The notes: a model not told the origin generated them from the sequence alone. Shown: positions 11,530-22,159, numbered from the stretch's first letter. The stretch: DNA of 64,000 nucleotides from Asterella californica (GCA_036924285.1 JAYKYS010000006.1:22356001-22420000), one strand, 5' to 3'. Numbers and translations: made by a program.

Positions 11530-13759
11530 TAGATACTGGACAAAGCAAGATGAACGAAAGATAGAAAAGGTAAAAAGGAGAGAAAGATAAAACTTTACCA
11601 AAAAGAAACAAGTAACTAGACATTACGCAAAAGTGATACAAGCAATGACTTTGATATTTTCTTTTCTCGTATTATTATCGATCTTTTGTCTCAAGCTCTG
11701 GTCCATGTTCTGATGGAGGAGGAAAAGAAATATGCAACTTAAATAAAAAATGAAATATACAATTTAACAGAAAATGGTTAGTAATAAAATCAAATATGCA
11801 ACTTGAAAAAAGATGTGTGTGTTTGTGAAAAATGATGTAAAGTAGACAGTTAAATCGAAGCTGGTAAAGAGCTTTACACTCCATGATTCACTTGAGAACT
11901 AATGGTTGATTGTACTGTATCCACTGAGAAACGTTGAAGCCAAGTTCTTGTGTTTTCTAGTATTTTCTCTTGAACTGAAAGTACACCAACACCTGCCAGT
12001 GCGGTTTAACTCCGAGTCTTTTTCTCTATGGAATTACCCTTTCTCAACATACTGAACCGAGTCTTCTGATCTTGTAACTGAAAATATCTCATTCTTCAAG
12101 TCTACTTCTCGTCTTTGGACATCCAAAATGACCAAGAAAACACTTTCGCTTGCACAAGGTAGACTGAGTTTCGCATCTTGAAACTATTCGCAGACTGCAA
12201 GTGATCAGTATTCAAGTTTAAGGTTAATCCCTTTCACGCCGAAGTAAAATCTTGACTATCATTAAGCCCTTAACGAGCTAGCATGCAGGAACTGCATTAC
12301 AGAGGATTTATGATTACCATTTCTGCATCGTCTAACAAGATTTTCGAACTGCTTATCGCATCGGATCAAAGTATACTATAGAGAGAAATCCTCCAAATTA
12401 GGATTTCTGAGTTACTTACGCTGTTGAAGGCTTGACACACTGAGAATTGATCTAGTTCGTGAAGGATGGAAGTATGCCAGTTACTTATCGACTTTGGTCA
12501 ATCACGTATTTTCTTCCAAAATCAAAGTTCTCACCAGGCTTGCTCATGAGCATGGTGGACTGGCTGGACCGTAGTCAAACTTGGCCGAGGTATTCAACTT
12601 GTTACTTGTCTGCCATACGAGCTATAGTCTGGTTCACGAGTCATAACACATAACACAGTGTGACGTCCAGCACTCTGTCGACATTGAAAAGCTTTGATGC
12701 TCTTTCACGGACCCACTCTCGTATTCAACGTTCATCGTGGCATATTTGAACGGTGGCAAATCTTTGGATTCTATTAAAACTTAAATTTGTTTTCTTTTTA
12801 GTTTGAAGATTACATCATCCACTTCAATTCAGTTTATCCAGTGTGATCTTGTATGGACTGGCGATGAGAAAGCTATTGCTTCTGGTATGCAAATCACACC
12901 TTCTAAACGCATCGGCACTCAAAAACAGGCGGGCATAAGTATCATTCACAAGCTTAAACTGAGTAGGATCTTTGTTGAGTTGAAGCTAAATTGTTTCCAA
13001 CAGTTTGAATTACTTTTCACGGTTGGACAAAACTCGATCTCGGCCACAATGGCTTCTCCACCAAAAGAAACTTCTCCCACATGCGGGAGCTTCGGCTAGG
13101 CGGTTAGGAACTCGTAACTCACGTGCAGCGACTCCTCAGTCTTCACATCTGTATATGAGCACGCATGAATCTCGTAAGCGTGCACGTTTTCTGTCCAGCA
13201 TAAATTTAATCAAGTACCCCCTAAGAATTAACAACAGTTCCTTTCATATACAAGTCGACTTATGCTTCACCTGCACACTGATCATGAGAGGTAGTAATCT
13301 GCAATGAAGTCAAGCAAACTCCCGGAGCCACACTTTCTCCGGACGGCGGACGAACTCTTGACTGATCTCACTGTCATTGCTCATGCATTCATTGCACCAT
13401 AAAATATACATATATGAGACTGGCACACTCTTGTCGCAACGTTTTATATATGAGAGTAGACAAGATTTCAGTACAAGTAGTAACAGTCAATTGCAAGAAC
13501 AAGAAAGAGCATGAGATGGTATGTAAATCACCTGTTCGGTGACGATCCGGACATCTCAATCCGGGGACCATGTACATGTGGAAGTGAAAGGTACGTTCTT
13601 GTTGCCCAGACAGCAGCCCAAGAGACGCAGTCACGAGGTTTCGGTGGTGAGGAGCCTACTCATTATTAAACTAATTTGAATCTCCCTACTACTACTCCAA
13701 TTCGGACTTCGGAGAAATCGTCCGTAGATCTTCTCACCTGTCTTGAGTAGTATTAGTTA
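11530..13759. other. Spacer, no gene recognised
   Basis: Scattered frames of up to about 100 codons (for example 12,803-13,099 and 13,005-13,307) overlap each other in different frames and show no domain. This is the target region into which the copia element inserted. Confidence 0.45.
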
Positions 13760-13764
13760 GCATG
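13760..13764. repeat. Target-site duplication GCATG (left)
   Basis: GCATG directly flanks the left LTR and recurs at 18,725-18,729 directly after the right LTR. A 5-bp duplication is normal for Ty1/copia integration. Confidence 0.9.
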
Positions 13765-14001
13765 TGTTAAAGAAGTAAACCAAGTGAATACTCTTCACTG
13801 TACAAGTTATGTCAGTAAAGGGATCAGTCGACTCATCATCTCCCAAGAGGGGGTTGTTATATACTCTAACCTATGGACTGAGGTTAGTCATTAGTCAGTT
13901 ACTAGACATAGAGATGTGCCTATAGATGTGACTTATAGAAGTGAATGTAGAGATGACTATAGATGTGACTATAGACTAGAGACTAGACATTATCTTTAAC
14001 A
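13765..14001 (-). repeat. 3' LTR of the copia element (237 bp)
   Basis: The repeat begins TGTTAAAG and ends CTTTAACA. It is downstream with respect to gag-pol, hence the 3' LTR. It contains short internal repeats of the type GATGTGACTATAGA. It lacks the 14-bp internal duplication of the other LTR. Confidence 0.93.
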
Positions 14002-16187
14002 CCCCCTCTTAATGTCAGTGGTACTGAATATACACCAAGTTCAAGTCTCAATTTTTGAAACCTGTCTGAAGACAAAGGCTTGGTGAATATATCAGCAGTT
14101 TGATCATCAGTTGTTACCCATTGAGTAACAACCTCTCCCGAAATTATTTTCTCCCTGATGAAGTGGACTTGCACTTCAATGTGCTTTGCTCTAGCATGAT
14201 GCACTGGATTTTTCGCCAATGCTATTGCACTCATGCTATCAGTCCAGATTACTGTTGGAGTGTCTTGGTTGACACCTACATCCTCCAACATCCATCTTAG
14301 CCAAATGGCCTCTCGTGCTGCATTACACAGGCCACGATATTCTGCTTCAGAGGAGGATAAAGCAATAGTTGGCTGCTTTTTACACTGCCAAGTGATGGCA
14401 CCTCCTCCCAGCATAAATGCGAATCCAGACATTGATTTACGATCTGTAGAATCACCTGCCCAATCAGCATCTGTAAATCCAACAAGTCCAAGTGACTTAT
14501 CTGAGCTATATCTGAGCCCATAGCTGATAGTTCCCCTGAGGTAGCGCAAAACTCTCTTTGCTGCCCTCATATGCATAAGTGTGGGAGACTCCATATTCTG
14601 ACTGAGTTTGCTGACTGCAAACGAAATATCTGGTCTTGTAGTGACAGCCAGATAAATTAACTTTCCAATCAGCTTCCTGAACTCTGTTGCATCTGCCTGC
14701 TCATCATCAACAGAAGAACTTTGCCACTCCTTGGAAATAACCATAGGAGTAGGTGCAGGCTTGCACTTCTCCATCTGGAAATCCTGAAGTATACTTTCTG
14801 TATACCTTGCCTGAGATAGGTATAACATTTCGTTGTGTTCCAGAAACTGAACTCCAAGACAAAAGTTGAGAAGTCCTAGATCCTTCATATCAAACTCTTG
14901 CATCAAAGCTTGCTGAATCTTCTTTACTCCTCCTTGATTACTTCCGGATATTATCAGATCATCCACGTACAGTAACAGTAAGACAATACCTTGAGAAGTA
15001 ATCAAAACATAGAAGTTTGGATCACCTCTTGTAGGAGAGAAGCCTTGCTGCTTCAAGAAGGTGTCGATTCTGGTGTACCAAGCTCTTGGAGCTTGTTTGA
15101 GGCCATATAATGCCTTGTGCAGTTTGCACACTAACTGTTCACCTCCTTGACGAACAAAACCAGGTGGTTGCTGCAAGTAGATATCTTCTTCAAGAATGCC
15201 ATTAAGGAATGCATTCTTAACATCCATTTGTAGACACTTCCAACCATGTTGTTTTGCAAGAGCACAAAGAACGCGAATAGAGTTAAGTTTTACCACAGGT
15301 GTGAAGGTCTCTTGAAAATCTTCTCCTGCAGTCTGCAAATAACCTTTTGCAACAAGGCGAGCCTTGTATCTCTCAATAGTTCCATCCGCATGCCTCTTGA
15401 TCTTATAAACCCACTTACAGCCAAGTGCTTTCTTGTTTGCTGGAAGAGGTACTAGGCTCCAGGTTGCATTTTTGAGCAGTGCATCATATTCTTCCTGCAT
15501 AGCACGTCTCCAGTGATCCTTACTGAAAGCTTCCTCGAATATAATAGTCTCTCCATCACCTTGAGCTTCAGCCATGAGAATATAATCCTCTAGCCTTACA
15601 GGAACCTTCCTTGTTCTGATAGGTCTCCTTGGTTGGGTAGCAAGATTCGAATCTGGAGTAGTCTCATGAATAAGAGACGAATCTGCTGTAGTTGGACCTG
15701 ATTCAGTAACCTCAACTTGTGTGGGTGGTGTAGGAGGTGGTTCTAGTTGAGCTTGAGGTTCTTCTTCATGGATCTCTGAAGTAGGTGTATGGATTGAGAG
15801 AGGTGGCTGGTCAGAAAGTTGGTGTTGTGAGTTTCGAGATGAAGGGTCCTCTAAAAATACTACATCTCGACTGATGATGATCTTTCTTGCAGCACTCAAT
15901 AGCCTATATCCCTTTTCTCTTGCTGGATATCCTATGAATGTACAGATCTGGGATCTATCATCAAACTTTTGCAGTAATTTTCGAGGAGTTGAAACATATG
16001 CTTTACATCCAAAACTTCGTAGGTTTGAGAGGTCTGGTTTCTTCCCTGTGAAAGCTTCGAATGGAGTTTTGTTGTTCACAACATTTGTTGGACTTCTGTT
16101 GAGAAGGTAGATCGCAGTATTGACAGCTTCAGCCCAAAGATCTTTTGGAAGATCTTGCTCAAGAAGTAGACTTCTTGCCATCTCCAC
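13983..16187 (-). CDS. Copia pol: integrase C-terminus, reverse transcriptase, RNase H (part of broken polyprotein)
   Basis: This 734-residue open frame is the downstream part of the polyprotein, cut off from the rest of integrase by the stop at 16,212. Residues 1-100 continue integrase (MARSLLLEQDLPKDLWAEA). Reverse transcriptase spans about residues 240-485, with YKARLVAKG, QMDVKNAFLNG and the catalytic LLLYVDDLI (YVDD at 407-410). RNase H covers about 570-705, with FTDADWAGD, SSSEAEYRG and WTDSMSA carrying the acidic residues, and ends with ADIFTKPL. A Pro-rich linker at about residues 110-200 separates integrase from reverse transcriptase. All catalytic motifs look intact. The 3' end reaches into the LTR. 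The ATG at its start is internal and not a native start. Confidence 0.93.
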   Translation of the reverse strand: MEMARSLLLEQDLPKDLWAEAVNTAIYLLNRSPTNVVNNKTPFEAFTGKKPDLSNLRSFGCKAYVSTPRKLLQKFDDRSQICTFIGYPAREKGYRLLSAARKIIISRDVVFLEDPSSRNSQHQLSDQPPLSIHTPTSEIHEEEPQAQLEPPPTPPTQVEVTESGPTTADSSLIHETTPDSNLATQPRRPIRTRKVPVRLEDYILMAEAQGDGETIIFEEAFSKDHWRRAMQEEYDALLKNATWSLVPLPANKKALGCKWVYKIKRHADGTIERYKARLVAKGYLQTAGEDFQETFTPVVKLNSIRVLCALAKQHGWKCLQMDVKNAFLNGILEEDIYLQQPPGFVRQGGEQLVCKLHKALYGLKQAPRAWYTRIDTFLKQQGFSPTRGDPNFYVLITSQGIVLLLLYVDDLIISGSNQGGVKKIQQALMQEFDMKDLGLLNFCLGVQFLEHNEMLYLSQARYTESILQDFQMEKCKPAPTPMVISKEWQSSSVDDEQADATEFRKLIGKLIYLAVTTRPDISFAVSKLSQNMESPTLMHMRAAKRVLRYLRGTISYGLRYSSDKSLGLVGFTDADWAGDSTDRKSMSGFAFMLGGGAITWQCKKQPTIALSSSEAEYRGLCNAAREAIWLRWMLEDVGVNQDTPTVIWTDSMSAIALAKNPVHHARAKHIEVQVHFIREKIISGEVVTQWVTTDDQTADIFTKPLSSDRFQKLRLELGVYSVPLTLRGGVKDNV
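14002..14012 (-). other. Polypurine tract
   Basis: On the coding (minus) strand a purine run reading AAGAGGGGG abuts the 3' LTR. This is the expected primer for plus-strand DNA synthesis. Confidence 0.8.
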
Positions 16188-16211
16188 AACAGTTCTGTTT
16201 TTCCTTTCAAC

Positions 16212-16700
16212 TTAGTCATTTTGCTGAGGCGTGTAAGCTGTAGTCAATTGTCGCAGTATACCCTTCTCAGCGAAATATTGGTCAGCTGCCTTGGAAGTGA
16301 ACTCTCCTCCTCTATCACTTCGTAGTTGCTTCACTTGCTGTCCAGTCTGTCTTTCTACCATGTTAACAAGCTGTTGAAGATTCGAAAGTGCTTCAGACTT
16401 TCTTAACAGGAAGAAAACCCAAATGTATCTCGAGAAGTCATCAACAACCAGCATAAAGTACTTAGAACCTCCAAGCGAAATAGTCTCAGTTGGTCCACAG
16501 AGATCTGTATGTAACAGCTGAAGGATATCTGTTGCCCTTGTTGCAGTAGTCTTGAAGAACTTCCTTCGAGTCTGTTTAGATCTGAGACAAACTTCACATG
16601 GGGTGTTTACAGGGGCGAGTTTGGAAACACCAAGTGCTAAGTTCTCATGAAACAACTTCTGCAACTCTGATAGTGTAAATGTCCAAGTCGTAGATGCCAT
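16212..16700 (-). CDS. Copia integrase core (part of broken polyprotein)
   Basis: This segment is in the same frame as the downstream pol and separated from it by a single TAG at 16,212-16,214. It carries CEVCLRSKQTRRKF, the Cys pair of the HHCC zinc-binding domain, then LLHTDLCGP and VVDDFSRY with the first catalytic Asp residues of the DDE core, and QLRSDRGGEFTS. Integrase inserts the double-stranded DNA copy into chromosomes. Its N-terminal His pair lies in the preceding gag-protease frame (WHLRLGHLH), so a one-base frameshift near 16,665 separates the two halves of the zinc domain. Confidence 0.9.
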   Translation of the reverse strand: MASTTWTFTLSELQKLFHENLALGVSKLAPVNTPCEVCLRSKQTRRKFFKTTATRATDILQLLHTDLCGPTETISLGGSKYFMLVVDDFSRYIWVFFLLRKSEALSNLQQLVNMVERQTGQQVKQLRSDRGGEFTSKAADQYFAEKGILRQLTTAYTPQQND

Positions 16701-18007
16701 AAATGGCTCGTCTCTGTTACAGCAGCAAGAACTGGAGCTACCAAGGGTAAGGCTTGTAACTCATACAAGTGGCCAACCTTCAGCCCTGTAGCTACTACAG
16801 ATCCTTGATCAAGAATTGAACATCCTTGTGCATCGAATGACAGTTGAAATCCGTTTGCAGCAAGTTTACCAACACTCAGGAGATTATGCACTACACCAGG
16901 TACAAACCAGACACCTCCAATGATTCTTATCTGACCTGAAGGTAGCTTAATACGAATGTTACCTTCCCCCTGGACTTGGTAGCCCTTACCATCTCCTAGT
17001 CGAATCTCTGGTCCATTAAGAGGATCAAAGTCTTGAAACCACTCCTTCTTTGAGGTGATATGATTTGAAGCTCCAGAATCAATCCACCATTGTTGGTCAT
17101 GTGTGTCTGTATACATGGCAGTAAAGAACAGCTTCTCTTCGTGATCAGTTGTCTGTACGAAGTTACCTTTGTTGTTAGTGTTGGAACGTTGATCAAATGT
17201 CTTCTTCCTGCACTCATAGACGAAATGACCACGTTTCTTACAGTAGTTACAGTTTCCAGGTTTTGGTTTGCTGGAGTTGTGCTCTGAGTCACGTTTGTTG
17301 AACTTGCCTCTCTTGTTGTCCCAATGCTCCTTTTGTTTGGATTGCGAGTCTTGAGTTCTACCCCGCTTATGATCTCTCTTCTTGGAGAAGAAAGCTGCAT
17401 CAGTAGTTGTAGTTGTTTGAGTTGACTTGGTTTCGATATTCATTGCTTCTTGTAAAGCTAATGTTTGGAGTTCTTCAAATGAGACAGGCTCCTTACGAAC
17501 ATCAACTGCTTTGACGAAGTGCTCATACGGTTCTGGTAAGCTCTGGAGCACTATAAGCACCAAGTCGTCCTCATCTATATCTCCACCCAGATTCTTCAGT
17601 TGTTGTAGCAACCCTTTGACAGTATTGAAGTGCTCTTCGAGTGAGATGCCTGCAACCATCTGCAAAGTGTTTAACTTTCTGCGTAGCATTCTCTTCCTCC
17701 CTCGAGCAGCTCCTTCGTGCTTCTTGGTGAAAGTATCCCAAGCATCTTTAGAGGTTTTAGCCTCCAAGATATCCATGATTTCCGAGTCTTTAATTGTCAT
17801 CTTGATGATGGCAAGTGCTTGTTGATCTCTCTTGTTCCAAGCTTTGACAGTAGCTGGTGAATCGATAGGTCTTTCTTCTTCACCCAACACTATGTCCCAT
17901 AAGTCGTAGTTCTGAAAAATGGCTTGAACCTTGAAGCACCATACTGGATAGTTTGTGCTATCCAACTTATGATGATCATGAAGTAGGTTATCACTAACGT
18001 TAGCCAT
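16637..18007 (-). CDS. Copia gag and protease (N-terminal part of polyprotein)
   Basis: A 456-residue frame starts at the first ATG after the leader. Residues 1-200 are the gag capsid region of the UBN2/retrotransposon-gag type (YPVWCFKVQAIFQNYDLWD). A basic stretch at about 205-250 precedes a CCHC zinc knuckle, CNYCKKRGHFVYEC, at 253-266. The aspartic protease motif WWIDSGASNHIT is at 307-318. The pre-integrase segment ends in HLWHLRLGHLH. The last residues after that motif are out of frame, because a one-base loss near 16,665 shifts the frame into an early stop. Gag packages the RNA; protease cleaves the polyprotein. Confidence 0.93.
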   Translation of the reverse strand: MANVSDNLLHDHHKLDSTNYPVWCFKVQAIFQNYDLWDIVLGEEERPIDSPATVKAWNKRDQQALAIIKMTIKDSEIMDILEAKTSKDAWDTFTKKHEGAARGRKRMLRRKLNTLQMVAGISLEEHFNTVKGLLQQLKNLGGDIDEDDLVLIVLQSLPEPYEHFVKAVDVRKEPVSFEELQTLALQEAMNIETKSTQTTTTTDAAFFSKKRDHKRGRTQDSQSKQKEHWDNKRGKFNKRDSEHNSSKPKPGNCNYCKKRGHFVYECRKKTFDQRSNTNNKGNFVQTTDHEEKLFFTAMYTDTHDQQWWIDSGASNHITSKKEWFQDFDPLNGPEIRLGDGKGYQVQGEGNIRIKLPSGQIRIIGGVWFVPGVVHNLLSVGKLAANGFQLSFDAQGCSILDQGSVVATGLKVGHLYELQALPLVAPVLAAVTETSHLWHLRLGHLHYQSCRSCFMRT

Positions 18008-18356
18008 CGATCGAAAGTAAAGTAGGTGGGAAAAATCTGGAACTCCTCAAAGTGGTTGTGGAGGTGGAAGTAGTGTCTATATTGTAATCTTCTGCAGTCT
18101 CGTCCTGCACGGCAAAAATCTCAGAAACGCGAAAATCGATCGTTAAGGCCTTCAAAAGTGTAGTCAAAGATCCGTTGACCAAAGGTTCCCCAAAGTGCAA
18201 CTTCCTTATACGAGGTCCGTTTGGGTCGAAAGTTGGACCGTTGGAAAGCTCTTTGCAAATCCGGCGGAAGGCCTTTTTAACCCCAAATCCACTCTCAGAT
18301 TTGCCTAATTCGATCTCCTTCCCCTCCAAAAACGCAGTCAAAGGTAGTTTGACCAA
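18000..18356 (-). CDS. Leader open frame of the copia element, function unknown
   Basis: A 118-codon frame lies in the leader between the 5' LTR and gag. Its TAA stop overlaps the gag start region by 8 nt in another frame. The product would be basic at first and Ser/Thr-rich at the end, with no recognised domain. It may be chance, a short upstream frame regulating gag translation, or decayed sequence. Confidence 0.3.
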   Translation of the reverse strand: MVKLPLTAFLEGKEIELGKSESGFGVKKAFRRICKELSNGPTFDPNGPRIRKLHFGEPLVNGSLTTLLKALTIDFRVSEIFAVQDETAEDYNIDTTSTSTTTLRSSRFFPPTLLSIDG

Positions 18357-18460
18357 AGATTTGCGCCTTCTTTCTCACTTTTCAGTTGAAGGTGGTGTGC
18401 TCCCTCTAAATCTTTTTCACTCTCTGGTTCCTCATTCTTTTTGCTAATGCTCGTGCCTAA

Positions 18461-18472
18461 GCTCTGATACCA
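18461..18472 (-). other. Primer binding site (initiator tRNA-Met)
   Basis: On the coding strand TGGTATCAGAGC directly follows the 5' LTR. It is complementary to the 3' end of plant initiator tRNA-Met, the usual primer of Ty1/copia elements. Confidence 0.92.
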
Positions 18473-18724
18473 TGTTAAAGAAGTAAACCAAGTGAATACT
18501 CTTCACTGTACAAGTTATGTCAGTAAAGGGATCAATCGACTCATCATCTCCCAAGAGGGGGGTTGTTATATACTCTAACCTATGGACTGAGGTTAGTCAT
18601 TAGTCAGTTACTAGACATAGAGATGTGCCTATAGAGATGTGCTTATAGATGTGACTTATAGAAGTGACTGTAGAGATGACTATAGATGTGACTATAGACT
18701 AGAGACTAGACATTATCTTTAACA
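18473..18724 (-). repeat. 5' LTR of the copia element (252 bp)
   Basis: It matches the left LTR over its full length except for two substitutions, one extra G, and a 14-bp internal duplication around GATGTGCTTATAGA. The element reads leftwards, so this copy supplies the promoter. No TATA box was fixed with confidence. Confidence 0.93.
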
Positions 18725-18729
18725 GCATG
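18725..18729. repeat. Target-site duplication GCATG (right)
   Basis: The exact copy of 13,760-13,764, directly after the right LTR. Confidence 0.9.
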
Positions 18730-18929
18730 GTAGTCTCGGTGTCGAGGAGGTGGCCTGCTCGTGTATTCTAGCGCCGATATTCTTTCGCCATTTCACTCAA
18801 TGATCACAGATCTAGACATCTGTCTTTACGGGCACATTAATCACACAGGCCAGTGAGAAGACCTTTCCATACCTCGTGCGTATGCCGGCCTCACGATAAG
18901 CTAGACGTGCACAATCCCGCGTTCCAATC

Positions 18930-19330
18930 CAAGATAGGAAGTTGTTCCCCCTTAGGTGCTTGCTGGTGCTTGAGCTTGCTGGAGATATCTTGTTAGAGCA
19001 AGCAGCTGCATCGGCAATGCCAAATCCCTCGGGCGAGGATCCCCTCGATAGAACTGTCGGACAAATTCAGGAACTTGAGATCGAGGGCAGTGGCTCGAAA
19101 CTGCTCTAATCTTTTGGGATTTCGCCGATCAGCTCAAATCAAGAGTTTCCAGATGAGAAACTGAAGACTACGCATGCACTATTTCGGAAAGTCCTACGAA
19201 CAGGTCACTGGTTTCTGTGTCCGCACCCACTGGAACAACTGTGTGGCCAATTGTGTAAGGAAAGAACTTCCCCGTTAATCTTCTTAATCTCCTTTCAAGA
19301 TTATCTCACTATATTCATGGCTCTATCCGG
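18930..19330 (-). pseudogene. LRR receptor-like kinase fragment (end of LRR ectodomain)
   Basis: Read leftwards through shifting frames, the segment gives VSHLETLDLS, then LIGEIPKD, then ALDLKFLNLSDSSIEG. These are successive plant-type LRRs with the LxGxIP signature. WNAGLCTSS follows near 18,910-18,950 and resembles the GNxGLCG cap that ends the LRR domain of plant receptor kinases and receptor-like proteins. At least three frame changes and a stop break it. No membrane segment or kinase domain is seen to the left before the copia insertion. In intact relatives such ectodomains sense extracellular ligands at the plasma membrane. This copy is a relic. Confidence 0.65.
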
Positions 19331-21793
19331 AAGAAGGATTTCTGACTGAATGCTCAAAAGACGTGTAACTTCTCTAGATCTTCCAAAGTAAACAGCAACA
19401 CCAGTCGAACACTTTCCCTTCTGAGTCATTCATGAATCATGACTGTTTCCAGTAGTCAAGAGCACACATATTACCCCCAAGCTGAGTATCTTCGAAAGGT
19501 TTTTTATTACCGATGCACTTTACATCGATTCTTGAAGTTCATCAAATGCACTAGAAAATTCACTCTGTGTACTACATGTTAGATCTTCTCCTTGTTTACT
19601 GTTCCGTTACATGTAGCTAGGAGTTTGCCAGCAGGGACTTAATTAAGTGGCTACTGAAATCTGTTCGAAAGGTTGATGCAACGCACCATGGCTTGAGACC
19701 ATTGTCAACACTACCACCCGCACGCACTCTGAAAACGTAAAATCTGTAACTAGTGTAGCTAGCTTCTAATTCAGTGTTCGAATTCATCTCCAAACTCTTT
19801 CCTGACATTTGCATGGAAATGGGGATACTAGAAACTGCCAGTGGATGATTTAACTACACAACAAATTAAAGATCGTTAGTATACATGCACATATATTTTT
19901 CTTTCTTTCTTTCTTTCACAGTACGCTACCGTAGTGTCAGTTCGCGTCAAACTTGTATCAGATTCTGTTGATTCTGAACTGGTGGACAGCGATAGATCTA
20001 GAGGTAATTTAAAACTGAAACTTGCATTGGCCAAGGCTAGCCTTGCGCTGTAACTGGTGAGTTCCGTTCGAATGAGGAGGGCATAGAGTAATTGTACAGT
20101 ACAGTGCAGCATCCCTGGCATGGTTTCAAACACAGTGAAGTGCGCAGAAATAAATTTATATGCTACCGTAACGGGCCAGGGAGCTCGAGTATGTCTCGGA
20201 TGACTCGAAACCTTGTGTGCCTGAGCGAGCACTAGTCATCATGGAATCATGATGACTTCTTAACTCGAATCACGGTTGATGAGGATGGACCTGTCTCGAC
20301 CGAGGACACGATGCAGCAACAACAAGCAATGTAGTTGATGAGTGATTTGTGATTCCTCGCTGGATGCTTGGAAGTAAGAAGATAGGTACGAAGTAAGCTC
20401 TAAGATTCGGGTAAACAATTGCAGGTCATAGTTAAGCGACACAAAATACTAGTATGCCACATCGATTCTTTCTGCAAGCCTGCGGATCTCTTCCAACTAT
20501 GAATTCTGCTTCTGAACGTTCTGTATAGTACTGAGCACGAAAGCACTCTAAAGACTTAATACGAAGACTTAGCAAGAAGGAACTCTGAAGGTAGCTAGGT
20601 AGAATATTATGCTTGTCGATCGCACACAGTTGCAAGCTTAGCAGACGAAGCTATTATGTGAACTTGTTCAGAAACCAGTGTTCCTTGGAGATGGGAGCAA
20701 ACTCATCGGGATTAGGGGTGCTGCTAAACCCCCTATGTGCCTATAAGAACTCCTAGCCTGTAACCTGCAGGAGTAGCTCTTTTCGAGAGTTGGCTGTCAG
20801 AGAGCAGAAAACCTTGCTTTTAACCGTAAACACAGAATGCTTCTCATTGACGATAAAAGCTTCATTCGAGAATGGAATCTGCCAAGTTACGGCTTGAATC
20901 ACAGCTCTCCACTAGCTTTACACTTTATCTTTCACTTGAAAACCAACTGTTTAATTCCCAGTCTGATAGAGAAAGGTAGAGATCTGAAGTTTTATAGGGT
21001 TTCTTGGAGCAGAAGAGACCTCATTCTGTATTATGTAACCTCGTTTCAAGTACTCTGCGAAGAACAAAGGAATATTTCTTTGCTAACTTCTATACGCAGA
21101 CGAGGGTTTAAATACAATAAATGGTTCAGGAAAAAATGCGTAGTTCTCTTTCTTCCGTACGCGTGTACGGTACATAAGGACTGTTCTGAGGTACCGTTTT
21201 AATGATTAATGCAAAACGGGAAAATAGAACAATCAGTGCACAACCGATATTATATAAATTTGATATAAATGTGCTTTTTATATATTAGAGGGTGTCAAAG
21301 TGAAAACTTTTTTAAGATTTTGGATTGCAGGAAAGTGTTATGATTTCATCCAAACCTTAGCAGATGTTTTCTTAATGGATTTTCATTCTTTTCTTCAGTT
21401 CTCCTATGCAATAAAGAACCTACTACTCTGAGTAATTTTTCCTGATGTCAGAACTGAAAAAGAATTAATGAAGAGTCCATTCACAAGGGCGATCTAGATT
21501 AAACTGCTATTTTATACAAAATTACCCACGATAAAATTATGATATTTTTTCTCTCAGTCCTTGAAGAATATTTTCTATTAACTTTGACAACTTTTATTGT
21601 ACATAGAACATAAGAAGTATCTATTAAATTTGATTGTTACAGTAGCATATAGTATACGGTATGTTGTACCTTGGTTAAGTGATTCAGCTACCAGCTTCAC
21701 CAACTCTGCTCTTCCTTGTAACATAAACCATTTCTGCGTTTTTCTCTTCGTATTTTTCAGTGGCATATATGTTAAATCATCCATCTTTTCCAT
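19331..21793. other. Spacer, no gene recognised
   Basis: Several overlapping frames of 60-120 codons are present on both strands, none with a recognised domain. The longest are 19,876-20,232 on the minus strand (118 codons) and 20,837-21,202 on the plus strand (121 codons). A short CTTT microsatellite sits at about 19,901-19,917. Confidence 0.4.
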
Positions 21794-21969
21794 GCAGCAC
21801 TGTCTAGATTCCGAAACTGATAAACCTCAGTTTAGGCTCAGTTTAGGTTCGAAAATTGATATGCCACTGTCTAGTTCAGTTTAGGTTTGACAAATTAATA
21901 AACCACTGTTTAGTCTCAGTTTTATTTCGAGAAAATGATCATGATATGCCACTGCTTAGGTTCGCTAAA
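21794..21969. repeat. Degenerate tandem repeat, ~40-bp unit, about four copies
   Basis: The core phrases TTTAGGTTCGAAAATTGATA, TGCCACTGTCTAG and CTCAGTTT recur in the same order about every 38-45 bp. The units differ by small indels and substitutions. It is non-coding. Confidence 0.7.
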
Positions 21970-22159
21970 AGAATATGTTAAATGGAAAAGACGTTAAGCG
22001 AGGGTCGTCACCTAGTGATTCAAAAAGCACTCGGTGAATCCGCGGCTCCTACCTGTTTTCACAAAAAAGACACATGGTTCCAAAAGGAAATACATGGAAC
22101 CTCTAAAGGATAGTGGTTTATTTCAAAATTTCATCTTCATCATCAGGCAAATATGCAAG

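Larger units (their letters stand above)
13765..18724 (-). mobile_element. Ty1/copia LTR retrotransposon, nearly complete
   Basis: The 4,960-bp element has two LTRs with perfect 8-bp ends (TGTTAAAG and CTTTAACA), a GCATG target duplication, a primer binding site, a polypurine tract and a gag-pol coding region on the minus strand. The domain order protease, integrase, reverse transcriptase, RNase H defines Ty1/copia. The LTRs differ by only two substitutions plus a 14-bp and a 1-bp indel, so insertion was recent. The polyprotein is broken by one frameshift near 16,665 and one stop at 16,212-16,214. This copy is therefore probably not autonomous, though it could be mobilised in trans. Confidence 0.95.
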
